From contig JAZUIN010000024.1 of the NCBI GenBank assembly GCA_045642225.1, positions 62,001 through 126,000 on the forward strand: a stretch of 64,000 bases of DNA. The letters run 5' to 3'. The notes beneath the pieces were generated by a model. That model saw nothing but the letters and a program-made list of their open reading frames with translations. It was not told the origin of the DNA and did no database searches. Of the stretch, positions 16,299 through 24,716 are shown piece by piece. The translations under genes and the position numbers were made by a program. This DNA is from RUG191 sp045642225. Its GTDB lineage: Bacteria; Bacillota; Clostridia; Lachnospirales; Lachnospiraceae. Position 1 is the first letter of the stretch. Each line of letters begins with the position of its first letter.

Positions 16299-17486
16299 TT
16301 ACTCGATGATTGTTGCAACTCTACCAGAACCTACTGTACGTCCACCTTCACGGATAGCAAATGTTAAACCTTGCTCCATAGCGATTGGGTGAATAAGTTC
16401 GATAGTCATTTCTACGTTATCACCAGGCATGCACATTTCTGTACCATCAGGTAAGTTACATACACCTGTTACGTCTGTTGTTCTGAAGTAGAACTGTGGA
16501 CGATAGTTATTGAAGAAAGGTGTATGACGTCCACCTTCATCCTTTGTTAATACGTATACTTGAGCTGTGAACTTTGTATGGCAAGTTACTGAACCAGGAA
16601 CTGCTAATACTTGTCCTCTTTGGATTTGATCTCTGTTGATACCACGAAGAAGAGCACCAATGTTATCACCAGCTTGAGCCTCGTCAAGAAGCTTTCTGAA
16701 CATTTCGATACCAGTAATAACTGTCTTTTGAACGTCTTCTCTAACACCAATGATTTCAACTTCATCGTTAAGGTGAAGTGTACCACGCTCTACTCTACCA
16801 GTTGCAACAGTACCACGACCTGTGATTGTGAATACGTCTTCTACTGGCATTAAGAATGGTTGATCTGTAGCACGTTGTGGATCTGGAATGTAAGAATCAA
16901 CTGTTTCCATAAGTTCCATAATCTTGTCGCCCCACTCACCATTAGGATCTTCAAGAGCCTTAAGAGCAGAACCCTTAACGATTGGGCAATCTGTGAAGTC
17001 ATATTCTTCTAATTGCTCTGTGATTTCCATCTCTACTAATTCTAATAATTCTTCATCGTCAACCATGTCACACTTATTCATGAATACTACGATATAAGGT
17101 ACACCTACCTGACGTGAAAGAAGGATATGCTCCTTAGTTTGAGCCATAACACCATCAGTAGCAGCAACTACAAGGATAGCACCGTCCATTTGAGCAGCAC
17201 CTGTAATCATGTTCTTTACATAATCGGCGTGGCCTGGGCAGTCTACGTGAGCGTAGTGACGGTTAGCTGTCTCATACTCAACGTGAGCTGTAGAAATTGT
17301 GATACCTCTTTCTCTCTCTTCTGGAGCCTTATCGATATTCTCAAAATCTACTGCGTCGTTACCATCTACTCTTTCAGAAAGAGTCTTTGTGATAGCAGCT
17401 GTTAATGTTGTCTTACCATGATCTACGTGACCAATAGTACCAATGTTACAGTGTGGTTTGTTTCTCTCGAATTTTTCTTTAGCCAT
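16299..17486 (-). CDS. tuf: elongation factor Tu
   Basis: 395 residues, full length. The GTPase delivers aminoacyl-tRNA to the ribosome. Motifs: GHVDHGKTT (P-loop), DCPGHADY (switch II), NKCD (guanine specificity) and the C-terminal EGGRTVGSGRV. The ATG follows GGGAGAATTTTAAA. Besides read-through from fusA it has a near-consensus promoter of its own in the 128-base gap. It is last in rpsL-rpsG-fusA-tuf. Confidence 0.98.
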   Translation of the reverse strand: MAKEKFERNKPHCNIGTIGHVDHGKTTLTAAITKTLSERVDGNDAVDFENIDKAPEERERGITISTAHVEYETANRHYAHVDCPGHADYVKNMITGAAQMDGAILVVAATDGVMAQTKEHILLSRQVGVPYIVVFMNKCDMVDDEELLELVEMEITEQLEEYDFTDCPIVKGSALKALEDPNGEWGDKIMELMETVDSYIPDPQRATDQPFLMPVEDVFTITGRGTVATGRVERGTLHLNDEVEIIGVREDVQKTVITGIEMFRKLLDEAQAGDNIGALLRGINRDQIQRGQVLAVPGSVTCHTKFTAQVYVLTKDEGGRHTPFFNNYRPQFYFRTTDVTGVCNLPDGTEMCMPGDNVEMTIELIHPIAMEQGLTFAIREGGRTVGSGRVATIIE

Positions 17487-17573
17487 TTTAAAATTCTCCC
17501 TTTCAAATTAATATTCTTAATATAATAGCCCTCCTGCCAAATCCTTGACAGGAAAGGCGCTCGGTTATCTCTG

Positions 17574-17602
17574 ATTATATAAGAAATTCCCGATATTTTC
17601 AA
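17574..17602 (-). promoter_or_regulatory. promoter of tuf
   Basis: TTGAAA (17602-17597), 17-base spacer, TATAAT (17579-17574). Predicted start near 17567. The leader contains a 7-bp hairpin CCTGTCA/TGGCAGG near 17532-17552. This allows tuf expression independent of the interrupted fusA. Confidence 0.7.
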
Positions 17603-17614
17603 CACCTAAATGTC

Positions 17615-19732
17615 TTATTTTTCTTTATTAGCAATAAGCTTGTCTTGTACAGACTTAGGTACTGGTTCATACTTCTCGAAGAACATAGAATAGTTACCAC
17701 GTCCTTGAGTTCTAGAACGAAGGTCTGTTGAATAACCAAACATTTCAGCTAGTGGAACAAAACCACGAACGATCTTACCACCGCCTAAGTCATCCATACC
17801 TTCGATACGACCACGTCTAGCATTAATATCACCAATAACGTCGCCCATGTATTCTTCTGGCATAGTAACTTCAACCTTCATGATAGGCTCTAGTAATACA
17901 GGATCTGCCTTAGCCATAGCTTCCTTGAAACACATACTACCTGCAATATGGAAAGCCATTTCTGATGAATCGACTTCATGGTAAGAACCATCATATACAG
18001 TAGCAGAAATACCAAGTACAGGGAATCCACAAAGGATACCAGCCTTAGCAGCTTCTTCAATACCTTCACCAACTGATGGGATATATTCCTAAGGAATAGA
18101 ACCACCAACTACAGTTGATTCAAACTTAAATACTTCTTCAGCATTTGCATCCATAGGCTCAAACTTAACCTTACAATGTCCATACTGACCACGACCACCG
18201 GATTGCTTAGCATACTTGTATTCTTGGTCAACAGCCTTTGTAAATGTTTCTTTGTATGCAACTTGAGGTGCACCAACATTTGCTTCAACCTTGAATTCAC
18301 GAAGTAATCTATCAACGATGATCTCTAAGTGTAACTCACCCATACCAGCGATGATTGTCTGACCTGTTTCTTGATCAGTGTGAGCTCTAAATGTAGGATC
18401 TTCTTCAGCAAGCTTAGCTAAAGCTTCACCCATCTTTTGTTGTCCAGCTTTAGTCTTAGGCTCAATAGCAAGCTCGATAACTGGCTCTGGGAATTCCATA
18501 GACTCTAGGATAACTGGATGTTGCTCATCACAGATTGTATCACCAGTTGAAGTAACCTTAAATCCAACTGCTGCAGCAATATCACCAGAATATACCTTGT
18601 CTAATTCTTCTCTCTTGTTAGCATGCATTTGTAGGATACGTCCTACTCTTTCCTTCTTATCCTTAGTAGCATTAAGTACATAAGAACCTGAATTCATTGT
18701 ACCTGAATATACACGGAAGAATGCTAACTTACCTACGAATGGGTCTGTCATAATCTTAAATGCTAATGCTGAGAATGGCTCTTCATCAGAAGAGTGTCTC
18801 TCAACTTCATTACCATCCATATCAACACCCTTAATAGCTGGGATGTCAATTGGAGAAGGCATGAATTCGATAACAGCATCAAGAAGCTTTTGTACACCCT
18901 TATTTCTGTAAGCTGTACCACAACATACAGGAACTGCTGTACATTCACAAGTACCCTTTCTTAAAGCGGCTTTAAGGTCATCAACTGCAACCTCTTCACC
19001 TTCTAAGTATTGCATCATTAGATCATCATCTAATTCACAAATCTTCTCGATTAATTCTGTACGATAAAGTTCTGCATCATCTTTCATATCATCAGGGATG
19101 TCTACGATTGAGATGTCATCACCCTTATCATCATTATAGATGTAAGCCTTCATTTCGAATAGGTCTACAATACCCTTGAAATCATCTTCTTTACCGATTG
19201 GTAATTGAAGAACGATAGCATTCTTACCTAGACGATTACGGATTTGATCTACAGCTCCGTAAAAGTCTGCGCCTAAGATATCCATCTTGTTGATGAATGC
19301 CATACGAGGTACGTTATATGTATCAGCTTGACGCCATACATTTTCAGACTGAGGCTCAACACCACCCTTAGCACAGAATACACCTACAGCACCGTCAAGT
19401 ACACGAAGTGATCTCTCAACTTCAACTGTAAAGTCAACGTGTCCTGGAGTATCAATAATATTGATACGATGCTCTTCTGCACCAGCCTTTGGCTTGTTTT
19501 GCTCTTGAAGTGTCCAGTGACAAGTTGTAGCAGCAGAAGTAATTGTAATACCTCTTTCTTGTTCCTGCTCCATCCAGTCCATTGTTGCTGAACCATCATG
19601 AGTTTCGCCGATTTTATAATTTACACCAGTATAATATAGAATACGCTCAGTTGTTGTTGTCTTACCAGCATCAATATGAGCCATGATTCCGATATTTCTA
19701 GTTCTCTCTAACGGATATTCTCTTCCAGCCAA
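17615..19732 (-). CDS. fusA: elongation factor G with an in-frame amber codon
   Basis: The frame from 19732 to 17615 holds 706 codons, the right length for EF-G, the translocation GTPase. All expected parts are there: AHIDAGKTTTTERI (P-loop), DTPGHVDF, NKMD, domain II and domains III-V. Codon 548 is TAG (18091-18089) in the conserved segment GGSIP-stop-EYIPSVGEG, where EF-G normally has Lys, so AAG to TAG is a one-base change. The frame does not shift. The local sequence TTCCTAAGGAA is an exact palindrome. The start is TTG with AGGAGG 8 bases upstream. TAG serves as a normal stop elsewhere (cysK). A base-call or assembly error is the simplest reading. Suppression or a second fusA elsewhere is the alternative. 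Confidence 0.9.
18089..18091 (-). other. in-frame TAG in fusA
   Basis: Minus strand ATT CCT TAG GAA TAT. The Lys codon expected here differs by one base. No ribosome site precedes the next Met (17959), so re-initiation is unlikely. Confidence 0.9.
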
Positions 19733-19807
19733 GATTTTTTCCTCCTTGTTTTAATATGGTAAATATGCATCTCCTATGCAGCTCTAACATTTCCAATATA
19801 GAAATAA

Positions 19808-20278
19808 TTAGAATCTGTAGTGAGCAAAAGCCTTGTTTGTCTCTGCCATCTTGTGCATATCTTCTTTTCTCTTTACAGATGCGCCTGTGTTATTAGCTGC
19901 ATCCATGATTTCGTTAGCTAAACGCTCTTCCATTGTCTTCTCACTTCTCTTACGTGAAAAGAATGTAAGCCAACGAAGTCCTAAAGCCTGACGACGTTCT
20001 GGACGAACTTCGATAGGTACTTGATATGTAGCACCACCGATACGTCTAGCCTTTACTTCTAATGCAGGCATTACGTTATTCATAGCCTCTTCAAATACAT
20101 CTAAAGCTGCCTTGCCTGTCTTTTCTTCTACTCTAGCAAATGCTCCATATACAATCTTTTGAGCTACGCCCTTCTTACCATCAAGCATAATGTTGTTGAT
20201 AAGCTTTGTAACTACTTTGCTGTTGTAAATAGGATCTGCTAAAACGTCTCTTTTTTGAGTATGTCCTTTACGTGGCAC
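19808..20278 (-). CDS. rpsG: 30S ribosomal protein S7
   Basis: 156 residues, the family norm. It nucleates assembly of the 30S head by binding the 3' domain of 16S rRNA. Begins MPRKGHTQKRDVLADP and contains GGATYQVPIEVRPERR and a C-terminal HKMAETNKAFAHYRF. The start codon is GTG with AAGGAGG 9 bases upstream. It lies between rpsL (128-base gap with an 8-bp AT hairpin) and fusA (75-base gap), the usual str order. Confidence 0.98.
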   Translation of the reverse strand: MPRKGHTQKRDVLADPIYNSKVVTKLINNIMLDGKKGVAQKIVYGAFARVEEKTGKAALDVFEEAMNNVMPALEVKARRIGGATYQVPIEVRPERRQALGLRWLTFFSRKRSEKTMEERLANEIMDAANNTGASVKRKEDMHKMAETNKAFAHYRF

Positions 20279-20406
20279 GTTTCTTCCCTCCTTAATTAAT
20301 AAATTAGATCTTCGGTACTCACTTAATTGGTGTTCGTGCTGATTTATTTCTTGATGAAAATAAATTCAACATTTTATACCGTTTCGCTTGTACAATTTGT
20401 TAACTC

Positions 20407-20826
20407 TTATTTAGCGTCCTTTGGTCTCTTAGCACCATACTTAGAACGAGCTTGCTTTCTGTTAGCAACACCTGCTGTATCAAGTGTACCTCTAATTACG
20501 TGATAACGTGTACCAGGTAAATCCTTTACTCTACCACCACGAATAAGAACAACACTATGCTCTTGCAAGTTGTGACCCTCGCCTGGAATGTAACTTGTTA
20601 CTTCGATTCCGTTTGAAAGACGTACTCTGGCGATCTTTCTAAGAGCTGAGTTAGGCTTCTTAGGAGTTGCAGTCTTAACAGCTGTACAAACACCTCTCTT
20701 CTGTGGAGAAGGATTGTCTGTTGGCTTCTTTCTTAAAGAGTTGTAACCCTTTTGAAGAGCTGGAGCTGTAGACTTCTTAACAGAAGTTGAACGTCCTTTT
20801 CTTACTAACTGGTTAAATGTTGGCAT
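20407..20826 (-). CDS. rpsL: 30S ribosomal protein S12
   Basis: 139 residues from the ATG at 20826, which is preceded by AAGGAGGTGAAAATA. A longer reading adds 11 residues without family support. S12 sits at the decoding centre. Seen: MPTFNQLVRKGR, KKPNSALRKIARVRL, YIPGEGHNLQEHSVVLIRGGRVKDLPG and the basic C-terminus. Lys is kept at the streptomycin-relevant sites in TPKKPNS and GGRVKDLPG. First gene of the str cluster, behind a consensus promoter and a 5'-terminal hairpin. Confidence 0.98.
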   Translation of the reverse strand: MPTFNQLVRKGRSTSVKKSTAPALQKGYNSLRKKPTDNPSPQKRGVCTAVKTATPKKPNSALRKIARVRLSNGIEVTSYIPGEGHNLQEHSVVLIRGGRVKDLPGTRYHVIRGTLDTAGVANRKQARSKYGAKRPKDAK

Positions 20827-20852
20827 TATTTTCACCTCCTTATACATAAAAT

Positions 20853-20880
20853 CTAGCATACGCCCAGTCGCGCACGCTAG
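20853..20880 (-). other. 5'-terminal hairpin of the rpsL transcript
   Basis: CTAGCGTGCG and CGTATGCTAG pair over 10 bp (two G-U) around an 8-base loop. The predicted transcription start is within two or three bases of the stem's 5' end. It may stabilise the mRNA or bind a ribosomal protein. No known leader class was matched. Confidence 0.5.
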
Positions 20881-20883
20881 ATA

Positions 20884-20912
20884 ATTATAGTGAGTTTATA
20901 TTGATTTGTCAA
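20884..20912 (-). promoter_or_regulatory. consensus promoter of the str cluster
   Basis: TTGACA (20912-20907), 17-base spacer, TATAAT (20889-20884). An exact sigma-A consensus, as expected for ribosomal protein genes. It shows that rpsL is not dependent on read-through from rpoC. Confidence 0.88.
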
Positions 20913-20995
20913 TACTTTTCTTAATTCCAAGACATCTTTTTTTAGCATTCTTTCTCCAGAGCCTAGAAACATCTTTTCTAAAATTTTTTGTTATA

Positions 20996-21004
20996 TGATA
21001 TAAT
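20996..21004 (+). promoter_or_regulatory. extended -10 promoter of the lipoprotein gene
   Basis: TGATATAAT (TG-n-TATAAT) ends 18 bases before the ATG. No good -35 is visible. It lies back to back with the rpsL promoter. Confidence 0.5.
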
Positions 21005-21022
21005 TACTTCGGAGGAAAGATT

Positions 21023-21514
21023 ATGAAAAACAAGATTAAATTTACAGCCCTAATCCTTTGCTTGCTTATAATTGCAACCTTATGCGGATGCTCCAAAGGA
21101 TTATCACCTATATCATCTAAAGATTTTGAAAAAACAATCGGAAGCAACTTTGAGTTTAAGGATGTTACTTCTCAGGTAAAAAGGAACACCGCTTCCGTTA
21201 CAGAAGTAATACATGCCACAGATTCTGACGGCTTAGAAATAGAATATTGGAAATTTGAATCTGACCAAAAGGCCTCTATCGAATTTCACAACAAGCGTTC
21301 ACGAATTTCTACATTATGCCCTAACGATAACAATTGGTATCAAGATGGTTATGAAAACATGGTCTGTACAGGTTCTAATGGCAAAATGTATTTCCATCTA
21401 GTGCGTATCGACGACACATTTATATATTCTGCTGTTGAGATTAATAACAAAAACAAATGCTTATCTTTATTCCAATCACTCGGCTATGTAATAGAGAAAA
21501 AATCTGTAAAATAA
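21023..21514 (+). CDS. putative lipoprotein of unknown function
   Basis: 163 residues. A lipoprotein signal peptide ends in the lipobox LCGC (C23), so the mature protein should be anchored to the outer face of the membrane. The rest (about 140 residues) has no recognised domain. It contains EIEYWKFESDQKASIEF and a C-terminal LFQSLGYVIEKKS. GGAGG lies 7 bases before the ATG. It is one of only two plus-strand genes, a single-gene unit with its own promoter and terminator. Confidence 0.75.
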   Translation: MKNKIKFTALILCLLIIATLCGCSKGLSPISSKDFEKTIGSNFEFKDVTSQVKRNTASVTEVIHATDSDGLEIEYWKFESDQKASIEFHNKRSRISTLCPNDNNWYQDGYENMVCTGSNGKMYFHLVRIDDTFIYSAVEINNKNKCLSLFQSLGYVIEKKSVK

Positions 21515-21517
21515 GAA

Positions 21518-21562
21518 AACCTTGAGGGTTAACATTTGTCAACTCTCAAGGTTCTTTTTTTT
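21518..21562 (+). terminator. terminator of the lipoprotein gene, possibly bidirectional
   Basis: AACCTTGAG (21518-21526) and CTCAAGGTT (21545-21553) followed by a run of eight T. The left side has AAGAAAA, so it may also help to end the convergent DUF4190 gene. Confidence 0.88.
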
Positions 21563-21574
21563 AATAAATTCGAT

Positions 21575-21991
21575 TTAGTAGTATGCTGCTGAAAGACATC
21601 CTACGCAACCAATTCCCAATACAACAATTGTCCAAATAGCTACTGACACAATACCAACAATCATACCGATCATACCAGTAATTTTACCAGCCTTAACTTG
21701 ACCAGATTGTGGAAGTCCTGCTGCTACATACTTATTAGCCTTAGAAATTGCAATTGCACCTAAAACGATTGATGCAATATTTCCACCAATCCACCAGCAT
21801 AGTACAACTGAAATAATACCTAAAACCATAGTTGTTGTTGGGCTTGGAGCCTCTACTGTTGCATATGTGTTATTATTTGATGATGTATCATCAGCTTTCT
21901 CGTAGTATGCTTTCTCCTCTTCCTGAGTTTCCTCAACTGGAGTTACTACAGCATCTTCTACTGTTTCATTTACATTTTGATTCTCATCCAT
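21575..21991 (-). CDS. DUF4190-like small membrane protein
   Basis: 138 residues. An acidic, Thr/Asn/Glu-rich N-terminal 50 residues precede two hydrophobic hairpins (TTTMVLGIISVVLCWWIGG and a second span ending in IGCVGCLSAAYY). Function unknown. The AISKAN and GKITGMIG loop between spans is typical of DUF4190. The window has two shorter relatives at 30947 and 31495, all with a CxxC near the last membrane span. It has its own promoter (TTTACA-17-TACAAT) and converges on the lipoprotein terminator. Confidence 0.75.
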   Translation of the reverse strand: MDENQNVNETVEDAVVTPVEETQEEEKAYYEKADDTSSNNNTYATVEAPSPTTTMVLGIISVVLCWWIGGNIASIVLGAIAISKANKYVAAGLPQSGQVKAGKITGMIGMIVGIVSVAIWTIVVLGIGCVGCLSAAYY

Positions 21992-22052
21992 ATCTTTTTC
22001 TCCTTTATAATTTATTTATAAATGCTTTTACACATTTATATTCTAGTGTGTC

Positions 22053-22081
22053 ATTGTAACACAATTTGCAAACACTGTAAA
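22053..22081 (-). promoter_or_regulatory. promoter of DUF4190-like gene
   Basis: TTTACA (22081-22076), 17-base spacer, TACAAT (22058-22053). Predicted start near 22046, about 55 bases before the ATG at 21991. Confidence 0.65.
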
Positions 22082-22166
22082 CATACATGCTCATGCTCTT
22101 ATATTTCGCAAATTCTTATTACCTTGAACACGCCACATCGTATACAATACCACTCAAATACTAACG

Positions 22167-23111
22167 TTATACTAACTCTTCCAAAAAATTCTTAATAGCA
22201 TTATCATATTGCTCTTCATATGTATATCTACTTCTAGAATGTGCAGACTCGTTAAACCACTCTATCCTTTTAGGTGCACTACATTTATTATATATTTTCT
22301 CAGCCCAAACAGCCGTAGAAAATATATCTGCTCTACTATGCAAGAACAAAATCGGTCTGTCCATTTTGCCAATTTCATAAAATGGGCCCTGATCATATAT
22401 ATCCACCTTAGACAACTTACGCGTCCAAAATATAATCGTAGAAAAAAACGGAAATAACGGTCTATTTTCTGCAATCATATGCGTCTTTATAGATTCTGCA
22501 AATGTAGCATACATTCCTTCTGCTGCCATTCCCACAACATAATCTGGAGCATTTCCTCTAGTAAATGCGTATAAGGCATTTGCGCTTCCGACACATACTC
22601 CATGTAAAAATATTGTTTTATTTCCCAATTCGTCATGAAGTAGCTCGCACCACTTTATAACATCTACGTATTCTCTTTGGCCTACAGCGAAATATTTACC
22701 CTCTGACAAACCATGACATCTATTATCAATAACCAAAATGTTATATCCCATTTCTTCGTAAGGGTTAGCAAAGAAATACGAATACAAAACTGTTTCAGGA
22801 CGTCCCGAAATAATAAATGCACATTTATCAGCGCCAAAATCAAAATATTCTCCGGCTAGCTTAAACCCATCACTTTCAACTTCTACCGGTGTCATTTTAT
22901 CCTTGTGCTCTTCAAACCACTCTCCGGCTTTCGCAAACATTTGTGAATATTCATAATCATCTGGCCAATTACTACCACGCTTCCATTTGTCTTTGCTTGT
23001 GCGAACCAACAAATTTCTATAAACTCTATACCCCACAACAAATGCTGGAAGTGCGAATAGTAGCAAAGCCGCCAGTATTACTACTCCAATAATTATTAAT
23101 GCAATTTTCAT
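22167..23111 (-). CDS. membrane-anchored alpha/beta hydrolase with Cys at the nucleophile position
   Basis: 314 residues from the ATG at 23111 (GAAGGTGAT upstream). A GTG three codons earlier is less likely. One N-terminal membrane span (about 3-25), then an alpha/beta hydrolase fold of the YqkD/BAAT-like type. The nucleophile elbow reads FLHGVCVGSANALYAF, so the usual GxSxG is GVCVG with Cys. The acid is probably the Asp in HSRADIFS and the base the His in ESAHSRSRY. Dienelactone hydrolases also use Cys. It is the last gene of the lipid operon, 12 bases after fakA, which suggests a lipid or acyl-ester substrate (inference). Confidence 0.8.
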   Translation of the reverse strand: MKIALIIIGVVILAALLLFALPAFVVGYRVYRNLLVRTSKDKWKRGSNWPDDYEYSQMFAKAGEWFEEHKDKMTPVEVESDGFKLAGEYFDFGADKCAFIISGRPETVLYSYFFANPYEEMGYNILVIDNRCHGLSEGKYFAVGQREYVDVIKWCELLHDELGNKTIFLHGVCVGSANALYAFTRGNAPDYVVGMAAEGMYATFAESIKTHMIAENRPLFPFFSTIIFWTRKLSKVDIYDQGPFYEIGKMDRPILFLHSRADIFSTAVWAEKIYNKCSAPKRIEWFNESAHSRSRYTYEEQYDNAIKNFLEELV

Positions 23112-23123
23112 ATATATCACCTT

Positions 23124-24671
23124 CTACATTATCCCCACGATTATTTGGCTATCTTCCTGCTTTCCATTAAAGAATTGCATCTCTAAATAAGGAAACATCT
23201 CTTGAAGCTCACTCTTAATAGTTATCTGCGCATCCACGTCAACATTCTTACCAAAGAATAGCGTTAGACAATCTCTTTCCTCTAAATCTTCTAGATCCTC
23301 CAAAGCATTATAAACCTTTGTTACCAAATCATTATTCGACTTAAATACTAGGCAATCAATATCTTCTGCTCCATATTTAATTTGAGAAACTCTCTCTTCA
23401 AATGTCTCATCTGGCATATTCATGTTAAGCGCGAAATAACCTTCTGCCATATTCTTAGTGTTAACCATTTTGATTGTCTTATCCGAGTATCCTTCGATAA
23501 ACTCTTCTAAGTCTTGCTGTTCCTCTACATTAGGAATAAAAATAATTTGCGAGGATTCAATAAATTCTAATTGATGCTTTAGCTGCTTTAAAACATTAGC
23601 GTCACTATCAAGCACGACATCCGCGCCAAGTTCCTCATATATTTCTACAAAGCCTTCGCCCGTAGCTGCTGCAACAACCACTACATCCTTCTTAATAATC
23701 TTCTTTTTATTCTCAACATTTTTGCGGATAAATTTGTTATATTGCACCTGCATATTATCCATTTTAAATGTAATGAATTCGCCATAGCTTTGTGAAATAT
23801 TTAGAACCTCTCCAGGTGTAAATGTATGAATATGCACTTTCACTCTTTTGTTGCCAGCTTCTGTTACTACTAAAGAGTCTCCTAACTTCTTAAGCTGTTC
23901 GATGTATTTATCCACGTTAAACTCATCAGCGTGCTTTGAATTAAGTAGCTGCAAGACATACTCCAAGCAATAACATTTTTCAAAGGCTGAATCTTCATTA
24001 AATATCTCATGCGTGACATTCAACGTAGCTTCATTATCCTTGTGAAAGGACATTTCCCCTTCAAGGTCTTCACCCATAAGCGACTTAAACATTCCTTCAA
24101 AAATTGTAATGTAACCAACGCCGCCGCTATCAACTACATCATTTTCATTCAAGATAGGTAACATATCTGGCGTCTCTGCTAATGTAGCATTCATCTCATC
24201 AATATATGCTTTAAATGTTTCTTCTATAGAACTACCATCTATATGTCCTTTTATTCTCTCTGCACCCTGACGACAAACTGTAAGTATTGTTCCTTCAACA
24301 GGATTAACAACTGATGCATAGCCCGTCTTATACGCTGAGACAAATGCTCTTTGCAAAAGTCTCGAATCTGCACGCTTAACCTCTGCCATTTCAAGATATA
24401 ATCCTCTGAAAAGCTGCGAGAGAATCGTTCCTGAATTTCCTCTTGCGCCAAGAAGCATTCCTTCCGTAAGTTGATTTAGATACTCTCCTAAATTTGTCGT
24501 AGATTTTGCTGAATTTATACCATTTTCTAAAGTAATTCTCATGTTATAGCCCGTATCGCCATCAGACACCGGGAACACATTCATACAGTTAATTTCTGTC
24601 TCTTGACTCTTTATATTAGCAAGACCATTTCTTACCATTTTTTCAAATATTAAGCCATCAATTTCTGTCAT
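23124..24671 (-). CDS. fakA: fatty acid kinase catalytic subunit (DAK2/DhaL and C-terminal domain)
   Basis: 515 residues. The N-terminal DhaL-type kinase domain has the Mg-ATP aspartates in NVFPVSDGDTGYNM (about 32-45) and the glycine loop GARGNSGTILSQLFRG. The C-terminal part (about 300-515) matches the FakA C-domain layout. FakA phosphorylates fatty acids bound to a DegV-family FakB, giving acyl-phosphate. A FakB candidate lies two genes upstream in the same operon, with a transporter between, so a FakAB pair is likely. A generic DAK2 protein of other function cannot be excluded. Confidence 0.85.
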   Translation of the reverse strand: MTEIDGLIFEKMVRNGLANIKSQETEINCMNVFPVSDGDTGYNMRITLENGINSAKSTTNLGEYLNQLTEGMLLGARGNSGTILSQLFRGLYLEMAEVKRADSRLLQRAFVSAYKTGYASVVNPVEGTILTVCRQGAERIKGHIDGSSIEETFKAYIDEMNATLAETPDMLPILNENDVVDSGGVGYITIFEGMFKSLMGEDLEGEMSFHKDNEATLNVTHEIFNEDSAFEKCYCLEYVLQLLNSKHADEFNVDKYIEQLKKLGDSLVVTEAGNKRVKVHIHTFTPGEVLNISQSYGEFITFKMDNMQVQYNKFIRKNVENKKKIIKKDVVVVAAATGEGFVEIYEELGADVVLDSDANVLKQLKHQLEFIESSQIIFIPNVEEQQDLEEFIEGYSDKTIKMVNTKNMAEGYFALNMNMPDETFEERVSQIKYGAEDIDCLVFKSNNDLVTKVYNALEDLEDLEERDCLTLFFGKNVDVDAQITIKSELQEMFPYLEMQFFNGKQEDSQIIVGIM

Positions 24672-24716
24672 TTTAATTCCTTCTACGTTCTTCTTTCATC
24701 AACATTTCATATATCA

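Noticed and set aside
17615..19732. TAG in fusA as pyrrolysine or genome-wide recoding
   Set aside because: cysK and other genes end in TAG with normal lengths, no pyl genes are in the window, and the expected residue is an ordinary Lys one base away.
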